Positions 16,236 through 23,696 of a stretch of DNA of 43,985 bases are shown one piece after another. Source of the DNA: JBHIET01 sp046760785 (GTDB lineage: Bacteria > Chloroflexota > Anaerolineae > B4-G1); the NCBI GenBank assembly GCA_046760785.1, contig JBHIET010000024.1, positions 1-43,985 on the forward strand. Direction: 5' to 3'. Both the position numbers and the translations under genes were made by a program. The first letter of the stretch is position 1; every line of letters begins with the position of its first letter. The notes under the pieces are model-generated. The model was given only the letters and a program-made list of their open reading frames with translations, was not told the origin of the DNA and did not search any database.

Positions 16236-16332
16236 AGGTGCCCGGCACTTCCCATCCTGCTTTGCCGGGTGAACACTGACCTCTGGACGCGCTTTCAGCG
16301 TGTGGGTACCCGGAGGCAAGTGCCGGGCACCT
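16236..16332. repeat. 97-bp element with perfect 15-bp inverted ends
   Basis: AGGTGCCCGGCACTT at 16236-16250 is the exact reverse complement of AAGTGCCGGGCACCT at 16318-16332. The interior has no coding capacity. The design fits a small non-autonomous mobile or REP-type element; no flanking target duplication was evident. Confidence 0.6.
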
Positions 16333-16375
16333 GAGCAGTCACCTCCTTTGTTTGCCGACGAAATATCTCTTGCTC

Positions 16376-16394
16376 AAAGCCCCGTCCTCGGGGC
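16376..16394 (-). terminator. Hairpin terminator after the first paralogous secreted protein gene
   Basis: GCCCCG-TCCT-CGGGGC hairpin at 16379-16394, followed on the minus strand by TTTGA. It is about 95 bases past the stop at 16490. A second, imperfect GC hairpin lies at about 16424-16444. Confidence 0.5.
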
Positions 16395-16489
16395 GACTTT
16401 TGCGGCTCTACTGCCCAGCGACGCCACCGGGGACGGGGGCTGGAAGCGTTTGGAAACTTTCCGAGAACTCTGTTGATGAGATAGATGTT

Positions 16490-17845
16490 TTACTCTTTTA
16501 CTCTCCACACGTGCACCAGCGATCTTTCCTCGTCCGCCAGCGGCTCAAGCACGTAGAACAGGCCGCGCTCCCGGTCAAAGGCGGCCGCGCCGGTGTGGTT
16601 GAGTAGCACAAAGTCGGCGTTGTACAGCACCTCTTCGATCTCCAGCGCACCGTAGGGCTGCGGCTCCCCGGGCTCCATCGCCGCCGTGGCCACGGCGGCC
16701 AGATCGGCGGGGTCGTAAAGAACGATCTGGGCCGCGAACCGCTCCGACCACCAGCCCCGTTCGGGACACTCGGGTGGATAGGGCGGCTCCTCTGGCCAGA
16801 CGGTGCCATCGGGGCAGCCGTACCAGGTCTCCCCCAGCCCCTTGGTGCCGACGAAAACGACGGCGGATTTATCACCGGCGGTGAGCCACGCCCCGCCCGA
16901 CCAGTGGTCGGAATGGGCGTAACCCTCCATCGCCGGGCCGCCCTCCTCGTAGACGCTGCCGTAGAGGAGCAGCGGCACGGCTGGGAGCGTCGCACCCGGT
17001 GGGGGTGGGTTGCCCTCGTTCCACGGCCCGATGGCGAACAGGCTGGGGCCCAGCGACCCCTGCCCGCCGTCGCGGTAGCGGCCCGTCGCCAAGCGCATCC
17101 CCGGTGTGTAGGCCTCGGCCCACGCCGGCGGAATGGCGAAAATATAGTCGGTCGTGACGTAATTCCAGTACTCGCCGATGCGCCACGGGCCGGCGGGCTG
17201 CGGGTTGGAGAGGTCCAGGTCGGCCCAGCCGTGGGTGGGGCCGGTCGCTCCCTCGTCCAGGTGCTGCGCCCAGCAAAAGTAGAGTTTGCCGCTCTCCTGC
17301 TCCCCCTGCGGCGGCAGGTATTCCAGCCCGGCGCGGGGCTGCTCCAGCGGCCAGTCAATCGTGCCTCCCCGGATGTCCTGGAACGGCTGCAAGGTGGCGG
17401 CGGTGTTCAACTCCTCCGGGTTCTTGCCGGGGGAGATCACAGGGACAGGGATGCTGATCTCGGAGACGTATTGGTTCCAGTTGTGGCCTGTGCCAAAGAG
17501 GGAGCCGGGGAAGCCGTCGTCGGGGCCGGAGGGGTCGCCCTGGGGGTAGTAGGCCAGCGCCTCGCCGCTCCACTTCCAACCGATCTCGTCGGGCGCGTCG
17601 GTGGGCAAGCGGAACGCGCCCAGGTAGGTGAAATCGGTGGGCTGGATCAGGCCGCTTGCGGGGGACGGCGGGGCGGGGCTGGATTCCGCCGCCTCGGTTG
17701 TCGGCGGGGGGAGGGTGGGACTCGGCTCCGGCCCAGCGGGCGCGGCGGTGGGCTGCGCCGGGGCAGGCAGGTTGCAGCTCAAGGCACTTGCCAAAACCAG
17801 GCCGATGACGAAAAGCGAAAGTGCATACCGTTTGATCTTTTCCAT
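16490..17845 (-). CDS. Secreted lipoprotein of unknown function, paralog of 18344-19681
   Basis: 451 residues, not a family I recognise. Signal peptide with lipobox ASALSC (Cys24) and a Pro/Ala/Ser linker of about 50 residues, so it should be lipid-anchored outside. The mature domain begins FTYLGAFRLPTD and contains GEALAYYPQGDPSGPDDGFPGSLFG, split here as GEALAYYPQGD and DGFPGSLFG, then VSEISIPVPVI; it closes DRERGLFYVLEPL and VHVWRVKE. All these blocks recur in order in the protein at 18344-19681, so the two are duplicates that diverged. Repeated Gly/Asp turns suggest a beta-propeller. ATG at 17845 has GAGGAG at good spacing. Confidence 0.7.
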   Translation of the reverse strand: MEKIKRYALSLFVIGLVLASALSCNLPAPAQPTAAPAGPEPSPTLPPPTTEAAESSPAPPSPASGLIQPTDFTYLGAFRLPTDAPDEIGWKWSGEALAYYPQGDPSGPDDGFPGSLFGTGHNWNQYVSEISIPVPVISPGKNPEELNTAATLQPFQDIRGGTIDWPLEQPRAGLEYLPPQGEQESGKLYFCWAQHLDEGATGPTHGWADLDLSNPQPAGPWRIGEYWNYVTTDYIFAIPPAWAEAYTPGMRLATGRYRDGGQGSLGPSLFAIGPWNEGNPPPPGATLPAVPLLLYGSVYEEGGPAMEGYAHSDHWSGGAWLTAGDKSAVVFVGTKGLGETWYGCPDGTVWPEEPPYPPECPERGWWSERFAAQIVLYDPADLAAVATAAMEPGEPQPYGALEIEEVLYNADFVLLNHTGAAAFDRERGLFYVLEPLADEERSLVHVWRVKE

Positions 17846-18343
17846 CGGTTTCTCCTCGTGAGGACTCGGATTTGCAGGATTTACGGGTTTAGATAGTCCC
17901 CCGCTTGGGTGTTGGTGTTCTTCCGGCCGCCTTGCCGGGCGCTAACCCTTCGACTTTGTCCTTCGACAAGCCGGTGTGGTGAGCTTGTCGAACCATCAGG
18001 ACATCGCTCAGGACAGGCCCGCCCGGCTGAAGGAGCGAAGCCCCCTTCGGGGGCTGGATTTCAGCCCGTAGGGCTTTGCTCTCTCAGTCCGGACGTTCAC
18101 GTCCGGGCGGGGCCGAGCGACCAACACTCTACGGGGGGACCACCCGGGTTTACAGGACACTGGTAAATTACGATTTTCAGAACCACGACGTATCTGCGCC
18201 CTGAAAAAGAACCAGGTAAATTTGCCAGTCCAGAATGTTAAATTGGGTGCACACCACAGCGAATTTAGAAAAAAACGAATCGTAGCACAGTAATTTGACC
18301 TGGTTTGCGGATAAATTGGCTCTTGCAACCACTTGCCCACTTG
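17846..18343. repeat. 498-bp repeat-rich spacer
   Basis: No gene seen. 17948-18020 holds TTCGACAAGC-type elements of the same family as the in-frame protein insertions. 18039-18055 is the hairpin AGCCCCCTTCGGGGGCT. 18091-18110 has a GTCCGGACGTTCACGTCCGG palindrome. 18165-18300 turns AT-rich with runs of A, unlike its surroundings, and may contain regulatory signals for neither gene in particular. Confidence 0.55.
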
Positions 18344-19681
18344 CTACTCCACCCGCCACACGTGCACCACCGTCTCGCCATCCGGCCCGGCCTCCCGCTC
18401 GGCCACGTACAAAAGCCCTCGCTCCCGGTCGTAGGCCGCAGCGCCGAGCGTGGCGCACTCGCCGCCGATCATCTGGGCCGCCGGGCTGTAGATTTCGTAA
18501 GGCAGCACCTCCCACGGTTCTTTGGTTCCGGCGCGTACCGCTTTTATCTCTTCCGGGTCGTAGAACAAAATCTGGGGTTGGTATGGGTAAGCGTGGAAAC
18601 CTTTGGAGGGGTCGCAGGGGTCCACGCCGCACTCGGCCTCCGTCCCGTAGCAACTGTCACCCAGCCCCTTGCGTCCGAATATCAGGACAGCGCTCCCGCC
18701 CGCGCTCTGCACCCAGGCCCCGCCGCCCCAACTATCTGCCGCCCGGTAGCCCGGGAAATGACATTCGGCCGGGTCGTTCCAGACGCAGTCGTAGATTTCG
18801 GGATAGTACACCAGCGCCAGCGCGTCCAGGTTCTGGCCAGACGCGGGCGGGCTGCCATCTTCCCAGGGGGCGAGCGCGTAGAGCGTCGGCCCTTGAGAGC
18901 CGCCGAACGCTCCGGCCTGCCGGTGCTTGCCGGCGATGAGCCATTTGCCCTCCAGGTTGGCGCTGGCAAAACTCTGCGGGGCCGGGAAGAGGTAATCGCT
19001 GGTTCTGCTGTTGTGGAACAGATCGTCGCTCGATGGACGCGCGCCGATGTGCCACACGCCCTGGGCGTTGCTCATGTCCAGGTCGCTCCAGCCCAGCGAG
19101 TCCTGGTCGTAACCGGCGACGTTGTACCAGTCGTTCAGGTTCCAGGCGATCTTGTCCACGTTGGGCAGGTAGGCCAGGCCGTCTACCTCGCGGTACTCGC
19201 AATCGTCGTTGTAAGTGCAATTGTCCTTCCAGCCGCCGGTGATGTCGGCCGGGGCGCGGAGCACGGAGGCGCGGGGCAGGGCGTCGAAATTGGTCGAGAT
19301 GAGCGGGGCGGGGATGCTGATCTCTCCCACCAGATCGTACCAGGTGTGGGCGGCGGCGTAGAGCGAGCCGGGATAGCCGTCGCTCGAGCCGGGGTCGCCA
19401 TCGGGGTAATAGGCCAGCGCGTGGCCGCTGTAGGCCCACTCGTCGCCGGAAGGGTAGACGAAAGCGCCCTGGTAGATGAGGGTGGTGGAATAGATGCGCT
19501 GTGAATAGTTGTTCGTGACGAGCGGCAGGTAGAGGGTGGGGGTGAGGTCGGCGGAGCGGGCCAGGCGGGTTGGGGTGATTGGCGTCTGGGCGCGGGTCGT
19601 GGACGAGAGGTATCCGCCGACCGCGCTCAGAGCCGCCAGCGCCAGGACGATTGTTATGATGACCATATTTTTGCGGTTCAT
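18344..19681 (-). CDS. Secreted protein of unknown function, paralog of 16490-17845
   Basis: 445 residues. Signal peptide about 1-30 (hydrophobic IITIVLALAALSAVGG). A YLPLVTNNYSQ segment, usually seen at C-termini of surface proteins here, sits near residue 52 instead. Shared blocks with the paralog are LIYQGAFVYPSGD, GHALAYYPDGD, GYPGSLYAA, VGEISIPAPLI, DRERGLLYVAE and VHVWRVE. It lacks the lipobox of the paralog, so is likely soluble or held by the hydrophobic segment. ATG at 19681 overlaps the stop of the beta-helix gene (ATGA) and has GGAGGAG upstream, so the two are translated together. Confidence 0.7.
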   Translation of the reverse strand: MNRKNMVIITIVLALAALSAVGGYLSSTTRAQTPITPTRLARSADLTPTLYLPLVTNNYSQRIYSTTLIYQGAFVYPSGDEWAYSGHALAYYPDGDPGSSDGYPGSLYAAAHTWYDLVGEISIPAPLISTNFDALPRASVLRAPADITGGWKDNCTYNDDCEYREVDGLAYLPNVDKIAWNLNDWYNVAGYDQDSLGWSDLDMSNAQGVWHIGARPSSDDLFHNSRTSDYLFPAPQSFASANLEGKWLIAGKHRQAGAFGGSQGPTLYALAPWEDGSPPASGQNLDALALVYYPEIYDCVWNDPAECHFPGYRAADSWGGGAWVQSAGGSAVLIFGRKGLGDSCYGTEAECGVDPCDPSKGFHAYPYQPQILFYDPEEIKAVRAGTKEPWEVLPYEIYSPAAQMIGGECATLGAAAYDRERGLLYVAEREAGPDGETVVHVWRVE

Positions 19682-21267
19682 TTGCTCCTCCCCACAGTTC
19701 GATTCCTCGAAACCAACGGTAGGTAGGTGTGAAATGCCGGCCAGAACCCGTTGTTGGAGAGGCCCGACCACACACCACTCGCGTTCTGCCAGCGGTGCGC
19801 AAAGTAGACGTGGTCGCCCCCGTAGGGCAGTGTGGCGGTAAAGGTCCCCGTGTTGCCGGGGAGGGTGTCGGTCAGGAGCGCGGCAGCAGCCCAGTTGGCC
19901 TCGGTGATGAACGCGCCGGCGTAGCGCAGCGTGACCGTGACCGCACCGGACGGCGGCGTCCAGGTCAGCGTGGCGGTCAGGGTGGTCGAATCGGTGACGG
20001 CGCGGCTGACGCGCAAATCTGTGACCGCCTCCGGCGGCGCAACGCCGTACTCGTCGGCCCCTACGTCCGGGGCGGCACCGATGGGGCGGGTGTCGCCGTC
20101 GAAATCGTCGGAAACGTCGGACAGCGTGGCCGCCGTGGTCGAGGAGCGCAGGTGGAGGTCACCGTTGGAGGCATCCTCGAACCAACTGCTCTGAGCATTG
20201 GTGACGTTGCCCGTCAGAGTGCCCTGGCCGCCATCGCGGTCGGGCCAGATGTCCATGTTGGTCAGGTTGTAGGCGAAGGTGCCGGAGGTGTCGGAGAAGC
20301 GGGCCTCCATGCCCCAGGTGACGCCATTGGGGTTCAGGAGCAACGCCGTGTTGTTGGCTACCAGCCAGTCGCCAGAGGCATAAACCATTTCGACCGCCAC
20401 GTCGTGGGGCAGGCTGGCATAGATCATGTTGTTGCGCACCACGCCGCCGATATGGCTTGGGATGTCGTCATCAGAAGAATTGCCGAAGGCGATGCCCTGG
20501 TAGCAATCCACCAGCAGGTTGCGCTCGACGACCGTGTCCGAAGAGCCGGACCAAAAGAGGATGGTGGGGACCGGCTCATTGTGGGGTGTGCGGATGCGGT
20601 ACCACTCGTTGTCGCGCACGGTCCAATCGTGAGCGTCGTGGGCGCTGATGCCGTTGGTGTAATCCTCCGGCGAGGTGGTGGTGTATTCCAGCCGCGAGCA
20701 GGCCAGCAGGCCATTGTCGCTGCCGTCGCCGACGGGGTTGACTTTGACCAGTTGGTAGCCGGTATCCACGACGTGCAGGTTGTAGAGCACCGGACGGTCG
20801 CTGCCCTGGACCGACACGCCGTGCTCGTCGCCGTTGCGGATGGTCAGGTCGGCGACGGTGACGTCGTCGGCCTCGATGGCGATGACGTGGGTGTGGCTCC
20901 GGGTGAGCATGCCGCCCCCGTCGAGGATGACGTCGTCGCGGTTGCCGGTCGCGCCGCGGATGGCGACGTCGTCGTGCTGCACCCACACCGCATCTTGCAG
21001 GTTATACGTCCCCGCCGCCACCAGAATGGTCGTGCCGGGGGCGGCGTTGGCGGCCTGGGTGCGCAGCTCGGCCTCGGTGGAGACGGTCACGGTGGGGCCG
21101 GAGGGCGGGTCGAGCGGCGGGCAGAGTGTGTCGTCGCCTGGCCCGGAGAGCGGGGAAGTAAGGTGTGTCGCATGCCCGGTATCCACCATAAGCGCCAGGC
21201 AGAACCCGGACGCGCCGCCGGTGATGGACAGGAACAAGAGAAATGAGATCATCAATCTGGTACGCAT
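19678..21267 (-). CDS. Secreted right-handed beta-helix protein with C-terminal YLPLVSRN tail
   Basis: 529 residues. Signal peptide about 1-26. Residues about 60-370 form a parallel beta-helix of the pectate-lyase/periplasmic copper-binding type: short repeats such as VTVADLTIRNGDEHGVSV, VLYNLHVVDTGY, VERNLLVDCYQGIAF, VVRNNMIYA. This fold usually binds or cleaves polysaccharide, but I cannot point to catalytic residues. A linker with DVGADEYG and a fibronectin-like domain (about 415-505) follow, then FHTYLPLVSRNRTVGRSK. ATG at 21267 has AGGAAGG upstream. Probably the first gene of a two-gene unit with the secreted protein downstream. Confidence 0.75.
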   Translation of the reverse strand: MRTRLMISFLLFLSITGGASGFCLALMVDTGHATHLTSPLSGPGDDTLCPPLDPPSGPTVTVSTEAELRTQAANAAPGTTILVAAGTYNLQDAVWVQHDDVAIRGATGNRDDVILDGGGMLTRSHTHVIAIEADDVTVADLTIRNGDEHGVSVQGSDRPVLYNLHVVDTGYQLVKVNPVGDGSDNGLLACSRLEYTTTSPEDYTNGISAHDAHDWTVRDNEWYRIRTPHNEPVPTILFWSGSSDTVVERNLLVDCYQGIAFGNSSDDDIPSHIGGVVRNNMIYASLPHDVAVEMVYASGDWLVANNTALLLNPNGVTWGMEARFSDTSGTFAYNLTNMDIWPDRDGGQGTLTGNVTNAQSSWFEDASNGDLHLRSSTTAATLSDVSDDFDGDTRPIGAAPDVGADEYGVAPPEAVTDLRVSRAVTDSTTLTATLTWTPPSGAVTVTLRYAGAFITEANWAAAALLTDTLPGNTGTFTATLPYGGDHVYFAHRWQNASGVWSGLSNNGFWPAFHTYLPLVSRNRTVGRSK

Positions 21268-21291
21268 CTGCCTTCCTCATTTTGTAACTAC

Positions 21292-21471
21292 CTTGACAAT
21301 GTCACGTTCGGCCAAAGGCTCTCAGCCCTCGTCTCCGAGGGCGTGTTCTTGGGGCAAATCTCGCCTGAGACGCCCCCGAGGCTTCGTCCTGAGGCTCAGC
21401 CCGAAGGGACGGGGGCTACGAGCAGCGACGAGCGGGTGTAGCCGGCCTTATGTTAATCTGACATTGTCAAG
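21292..21471. repeat. 180-bp element with inverted 13-bp ends
   Basis: CTTGACAATGTCA (21292-21304) and TGACATTGTCAAG (21459-21471) are exact inverted copies. Each end is itself a near palindrome (TGACA-A-TGTCA). Inside lies GCCCTCGTCTCCGAGGGC (21325-21342) and a GC-rich interior. One end and the palindrome recur inverted at 15841-15900. It behaves like a small non-autonomous element, or alternatively a pair of protein-binding sites upstream of the beta-helix gene. Confidence 0.55.
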
Positions 21472-21514
21472 CTACTACTCAGCCTGCGCCGGTCGAGTAG
21501 GCCTTCAGGCCGTA

Positions 21515-21680
21515 TCCGCCGGGTTGAGCCTGTCGAAACCAGACCAAGTAGGCGGCCCATGTGGGGCAAAATCCATTGCAAAAGCCGCTCGCCTCACTTC
21601 GACAAGCTCAGTACAAGGATTTCGATACGCCGCTACAAAAAGCGTAGCGGCTACCCTTCGACAGGCTCAGGCCAGCGCTC
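21515..21680. repeat. Cluster of TTCGACAGGCTCAGG-family palindromic elements
   Basis: Contains TTGAGCCTGTCGAAAC at about 21524-21539, CTTCGACAAGCTCAG near 21598 and CCTTCGACAGGCTCAGG near 21657, in alternating orientation. A further inverted pair, CGCCGCTACAAAAAGCGTAGCGGC, is split as CGCCGCTAC and GTAGCGGC. No gene in 21472-21752. Confidence 0.6.
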
Positions 21681-21752
21681 GCTTTTCTTAACTGAACCGT
21701 ATCGGATTTTGCCCTCACCCCCGCTGGCCGCAGACGGGGGTGAGGACTCGTG

Positions 21753-22043
21753 CTAGGAATAGTTTCTCAGGACGAGGGGGAGAAAGATGCGATACTCAAA
21801 CTCCCCACACCAGTAGCCCAGGCAGCCGTTATAGCTCGCGCTGGAAGCCGTGCCGATGGCGGACTGGCCGACGGTGAAGTTGACGGCATAGTTGGTGGAG
21901 GCGACCGCCCCGCCACCGCCGCCGGTCAGCGGGGTGAACCAGTCCAGGCGGTAGTTGTCGGAGGACATCGCCAGCGCGACGGTGGTCAGCAGAAGGCCAC
22001 AGAGCATAGCACCCGCGATCACAATTATCATTCGTTTAGTCAT
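21753..22043 (-). CDS. Small secreted protein with YRIFLPLVLRNYS ending
   Basis: 96 residues. A hydrophobic signal peptide (about 4-25, ending VALA), a Gly-rich middle with GGGGGAVASTNYAVNFTVGQ and SYNGCLGYWCGEFE (two cysteines), then EYRIFLPLVLRNYS. It looks like a miniature surface protein: export signal, one short beta module and the tail common in this lineage. GGAGG lies 8 bases before the ATG. It starts 10 bases after the fibre-like gene and is the second gene of that operon. Confidence 0.7.
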   Translation of the reverse strand: MTKRMIIVIAGAMLCGLLLTTVALAMSSDNYRLDWFTPLTGGGGGAVASTNYAVNFTVGQSAIGTASSASYNGCLGYWCGEFEYRIFLPLVLRNYS

Positions 22044-22053
22044 CGTGGGCCTC

Positions 22054-23490
22054 CTATTGCAGCGTGACGAGGATTTCGATGACACCGGTGCCTTCCTCCA
22101 ACTCACCCAGCGCCTTGCCCAGGACGGTGCCCTGGGGCGGGTTGTCCCCGGCGCGCATGGCGTGGCCGGGGGTGGCGGCGGTGACCAGCAGGTCGCCACG
22201 ATGGATGGTGCCATTCTCCGCCGAGACCTTGCAGGGCACGATGCCGGTGATGGCCACGGGGATGCCCTCCAGTGGGTCGTCAGTATCGGGCGCGCCGGCC
22301 AGATAGCCCGGCTGGGTGGAGTAGACGCCGATGACGGCGGTGGCAAAAGGCTCAGTGGAGAGTTCCACCACCCGGTCGGCGCTGGCGCTGATGACCAGCA
22401 CGTCGCCGGGTTCGTAGTCCGCCTCCTCGCCCTCCACAGCCATCTGCTCGGCAAAGTCGGCCCCGCCGGTCTGAGTGCCGCCGTTGAAAAAGCCCTTGCC
22501 GGTGCGGTCCACGCGCCAGTAGCGGGTGCCAAGATAGCTGCTGGCGCCCACGACAAAGTCGCCGCCGGAATTGCCCTGTACCAGGTAGAGGGTAGGGTAG
22601 GCGTGGCTCGACGGTGCAGATGCATTGCCCTCGGCATAGATGGCCATTCCACTGGCATTGTTGTCGGCCCAGAGGCCGACCCCCAATTGGTTGTTTGCCT
22701 CGGCATAGACCCCGCCATCGCCACTCGTGCCGCCCACGGCGTACACGCCATAGTCGTGGTGGCTGTAGCCCATCACGCCAGCGCCGTTGTCATCCCGATA
22801 CGGGTCGCAAGTGCTGGCGCTGGTAGCCGCGCAGCCGAAAACGCCTGGGTGATCGTCGGCTGGGTCGTAGGTATACGCCTGCAGGCCTATGTACGTATCG
22901 CTTTTTGCAAACACACCGACGCCGTCTGTGGCATAGGCCTCGATCGCCTCCCCTGCACCCTTGGCATCGGCGATGAAGGCGTCGTTGTCTCCAGTGCCGG
23001 TGGACTGCACCTTCAGGACGACATCCCGGGTATCGCTGATGATCGCCCCCGGCCGCAGGCTGAAGGCGTAGGGGACGGGGTAGATGGCCTGGCGATCAGT
23101 CATTTCCGGATCGGTTCCCACCTTGATGCCCAGGTAGAGTTGCCGGCCGTTCATGTCGTCAGAGCCGCAGTTACCCCAAATCTCGCTGTAGAACAGCCCG
23201 TTTTCCACCTCTACCGAGTTGGTGTCCTCACACAGCGCTGTTCCTCCCGTAGCGGCATCGTAGAGGCGGAACCGCATGCTATAGGTCCCATTGAGGGGGT
23301 TGCCACCGGCGTCGGTCAGCCGTCCCTGGATGGGGATTCTGCTGCCCACCGCCGCCGCTGCGCCGACCGCTCCCATCACGCCGACCTCATCCTCCGGCGG
23401 CTCCGGCCCCTGGGCCTGGCTCATTCCCACGGCCAGGGCCAACAACAAGCCCAAGACCAATGTACCTACGAGAATTTGCTTGTGTTTCAT
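22054..23490 (-). CDS. Secreted fibre-like protein with a C-terminal S74/tail-fibre-type beta module
   Basis: 478 residues. Signal peptide about 1-26 (ending MSQAQ). Residues about 50-150 read IPIQGRLTDAGGNPLNGTYSM and FRLYDAATGG, a beta module often found at the N-terminus of large bacterial surface proteins. A repeat-like middle (about 170-330) alternates short Asp/Gly/Tyr units (GVFAKSDTYIGLQAY, GVYAEANNQLGVGLWAD). The last 130 residues (EADYEPGDVLVIS, IPVAITGIVPCKVS, GDLLVTAATPGHAMRA, GTVLGKALGELEEGTG) match a C-terminal module common on surface fibres of this lineage. ATG at 23490 has GGAGGTT upstream. Its promoter has SARP-type repeats. Confidence 0.75.
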   Translation of the reverse strand: MKHKQILVGTLVLGLLLALAVGMSQAQGPEPPEDEVGVMGAVGAAAAVGSRIPIQGRLTDAGGNPLNGTYSMRFRLYDAATGGTALCEDTNSVEVENGLFYSEIWGNCGSDDMNGRQLYLGIKVGTDPEMTDRQAIYPVPYAFSLRPGAIISDTRDVVLKVQSTGTGDNDAFIADAKGAGEAIEAYATDGVGVFAKSDTYIGLQAYTYDPADDHPGVFGCAATSASTCDPYRDDNGAGVMGYSHHDYGVYAVGGTSGDGGVYAEANNQLGVGLWADNNASGMAIYAEGNASAPSSHAYPTLYLVQGNSGGDFVVGASSYLGTRYWRVDRTGKGFFNGGTQTGGADFAEQMAVEGEEADYEPGDVLVISASADRVVELSTEPFATAVIGVYSTQPGYLAGAPDTDDPLEGIPVAITGIVPCKVSAENGTIHRGDLLVTAATPGHAMRAGDNPPQGTVLGKALGELEEGTGVIEILVTLQ

Positions 23491-23520
23491 CTTTAACCTC
23501 CATAACATAGATTTGTAGAT

Positions 23521-23571
23521 TTACGGATCACATTTGACGCTTGACGTTTGACGTTTCACTTTCCCATGCAT
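23521..23571 (-). CDS. Possible 16-residue leader peptide upstream of the fibre gene
   Basis: ATG CAT at 23571 has GAGGAGG 6 bases upstream, a stronger site than that of the main gene, and encodes MHGKVKRQTSSVKCDP then TAA. It lies between the SARP-type promoter and the fibre gene. The coding bases overlap a simple GTCAAACGTCAAGCGTCAAA repeat, so it could also be chance. If real it is a regulatory upstream ORF. Confidence 0.35.
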   Translation of the reverse strand: MHGKVKRQTSSVKCDP

Positions 23572-23611
23572 CACCTCCTCTGAAAGCACAAGTTGGGCTG
23601 CTTTCTGCCCA

Positions 23612-23665
23612 AGTATAGCACAAGGGCGTCCGGCGGATGTCCGTTCAACGTCCGCCCAGTGTCCG
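23612..23665 (-). promoter_or_regulatory. SARP-type promoter: four CGGAC repeats at 11-bp spacing plus -10
   Basis: On the minus strand, heptamers CGGACAC, CGGACGT, CGGACAT and CGGACGC occupy 23665-23659, 23654-23648, 23643-23637 and 23632-23626: start-to-start exactly 11 bases each. The last heptamer is followed by 8 bases and TATACT (23617-23612). No -35 hexamer is present. This is the geometry described for Streptomyces antibiotic regulatory protein (SARP) sites: direct heptamers, 11-bp period, 8 bp to the -10. The SARP gene ends 32 bases upstream. Confidence 0.8.
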
Positions 23666-23696
23666 ATTTTGAGACGTGTGTATCCAAAGGGTGGGA

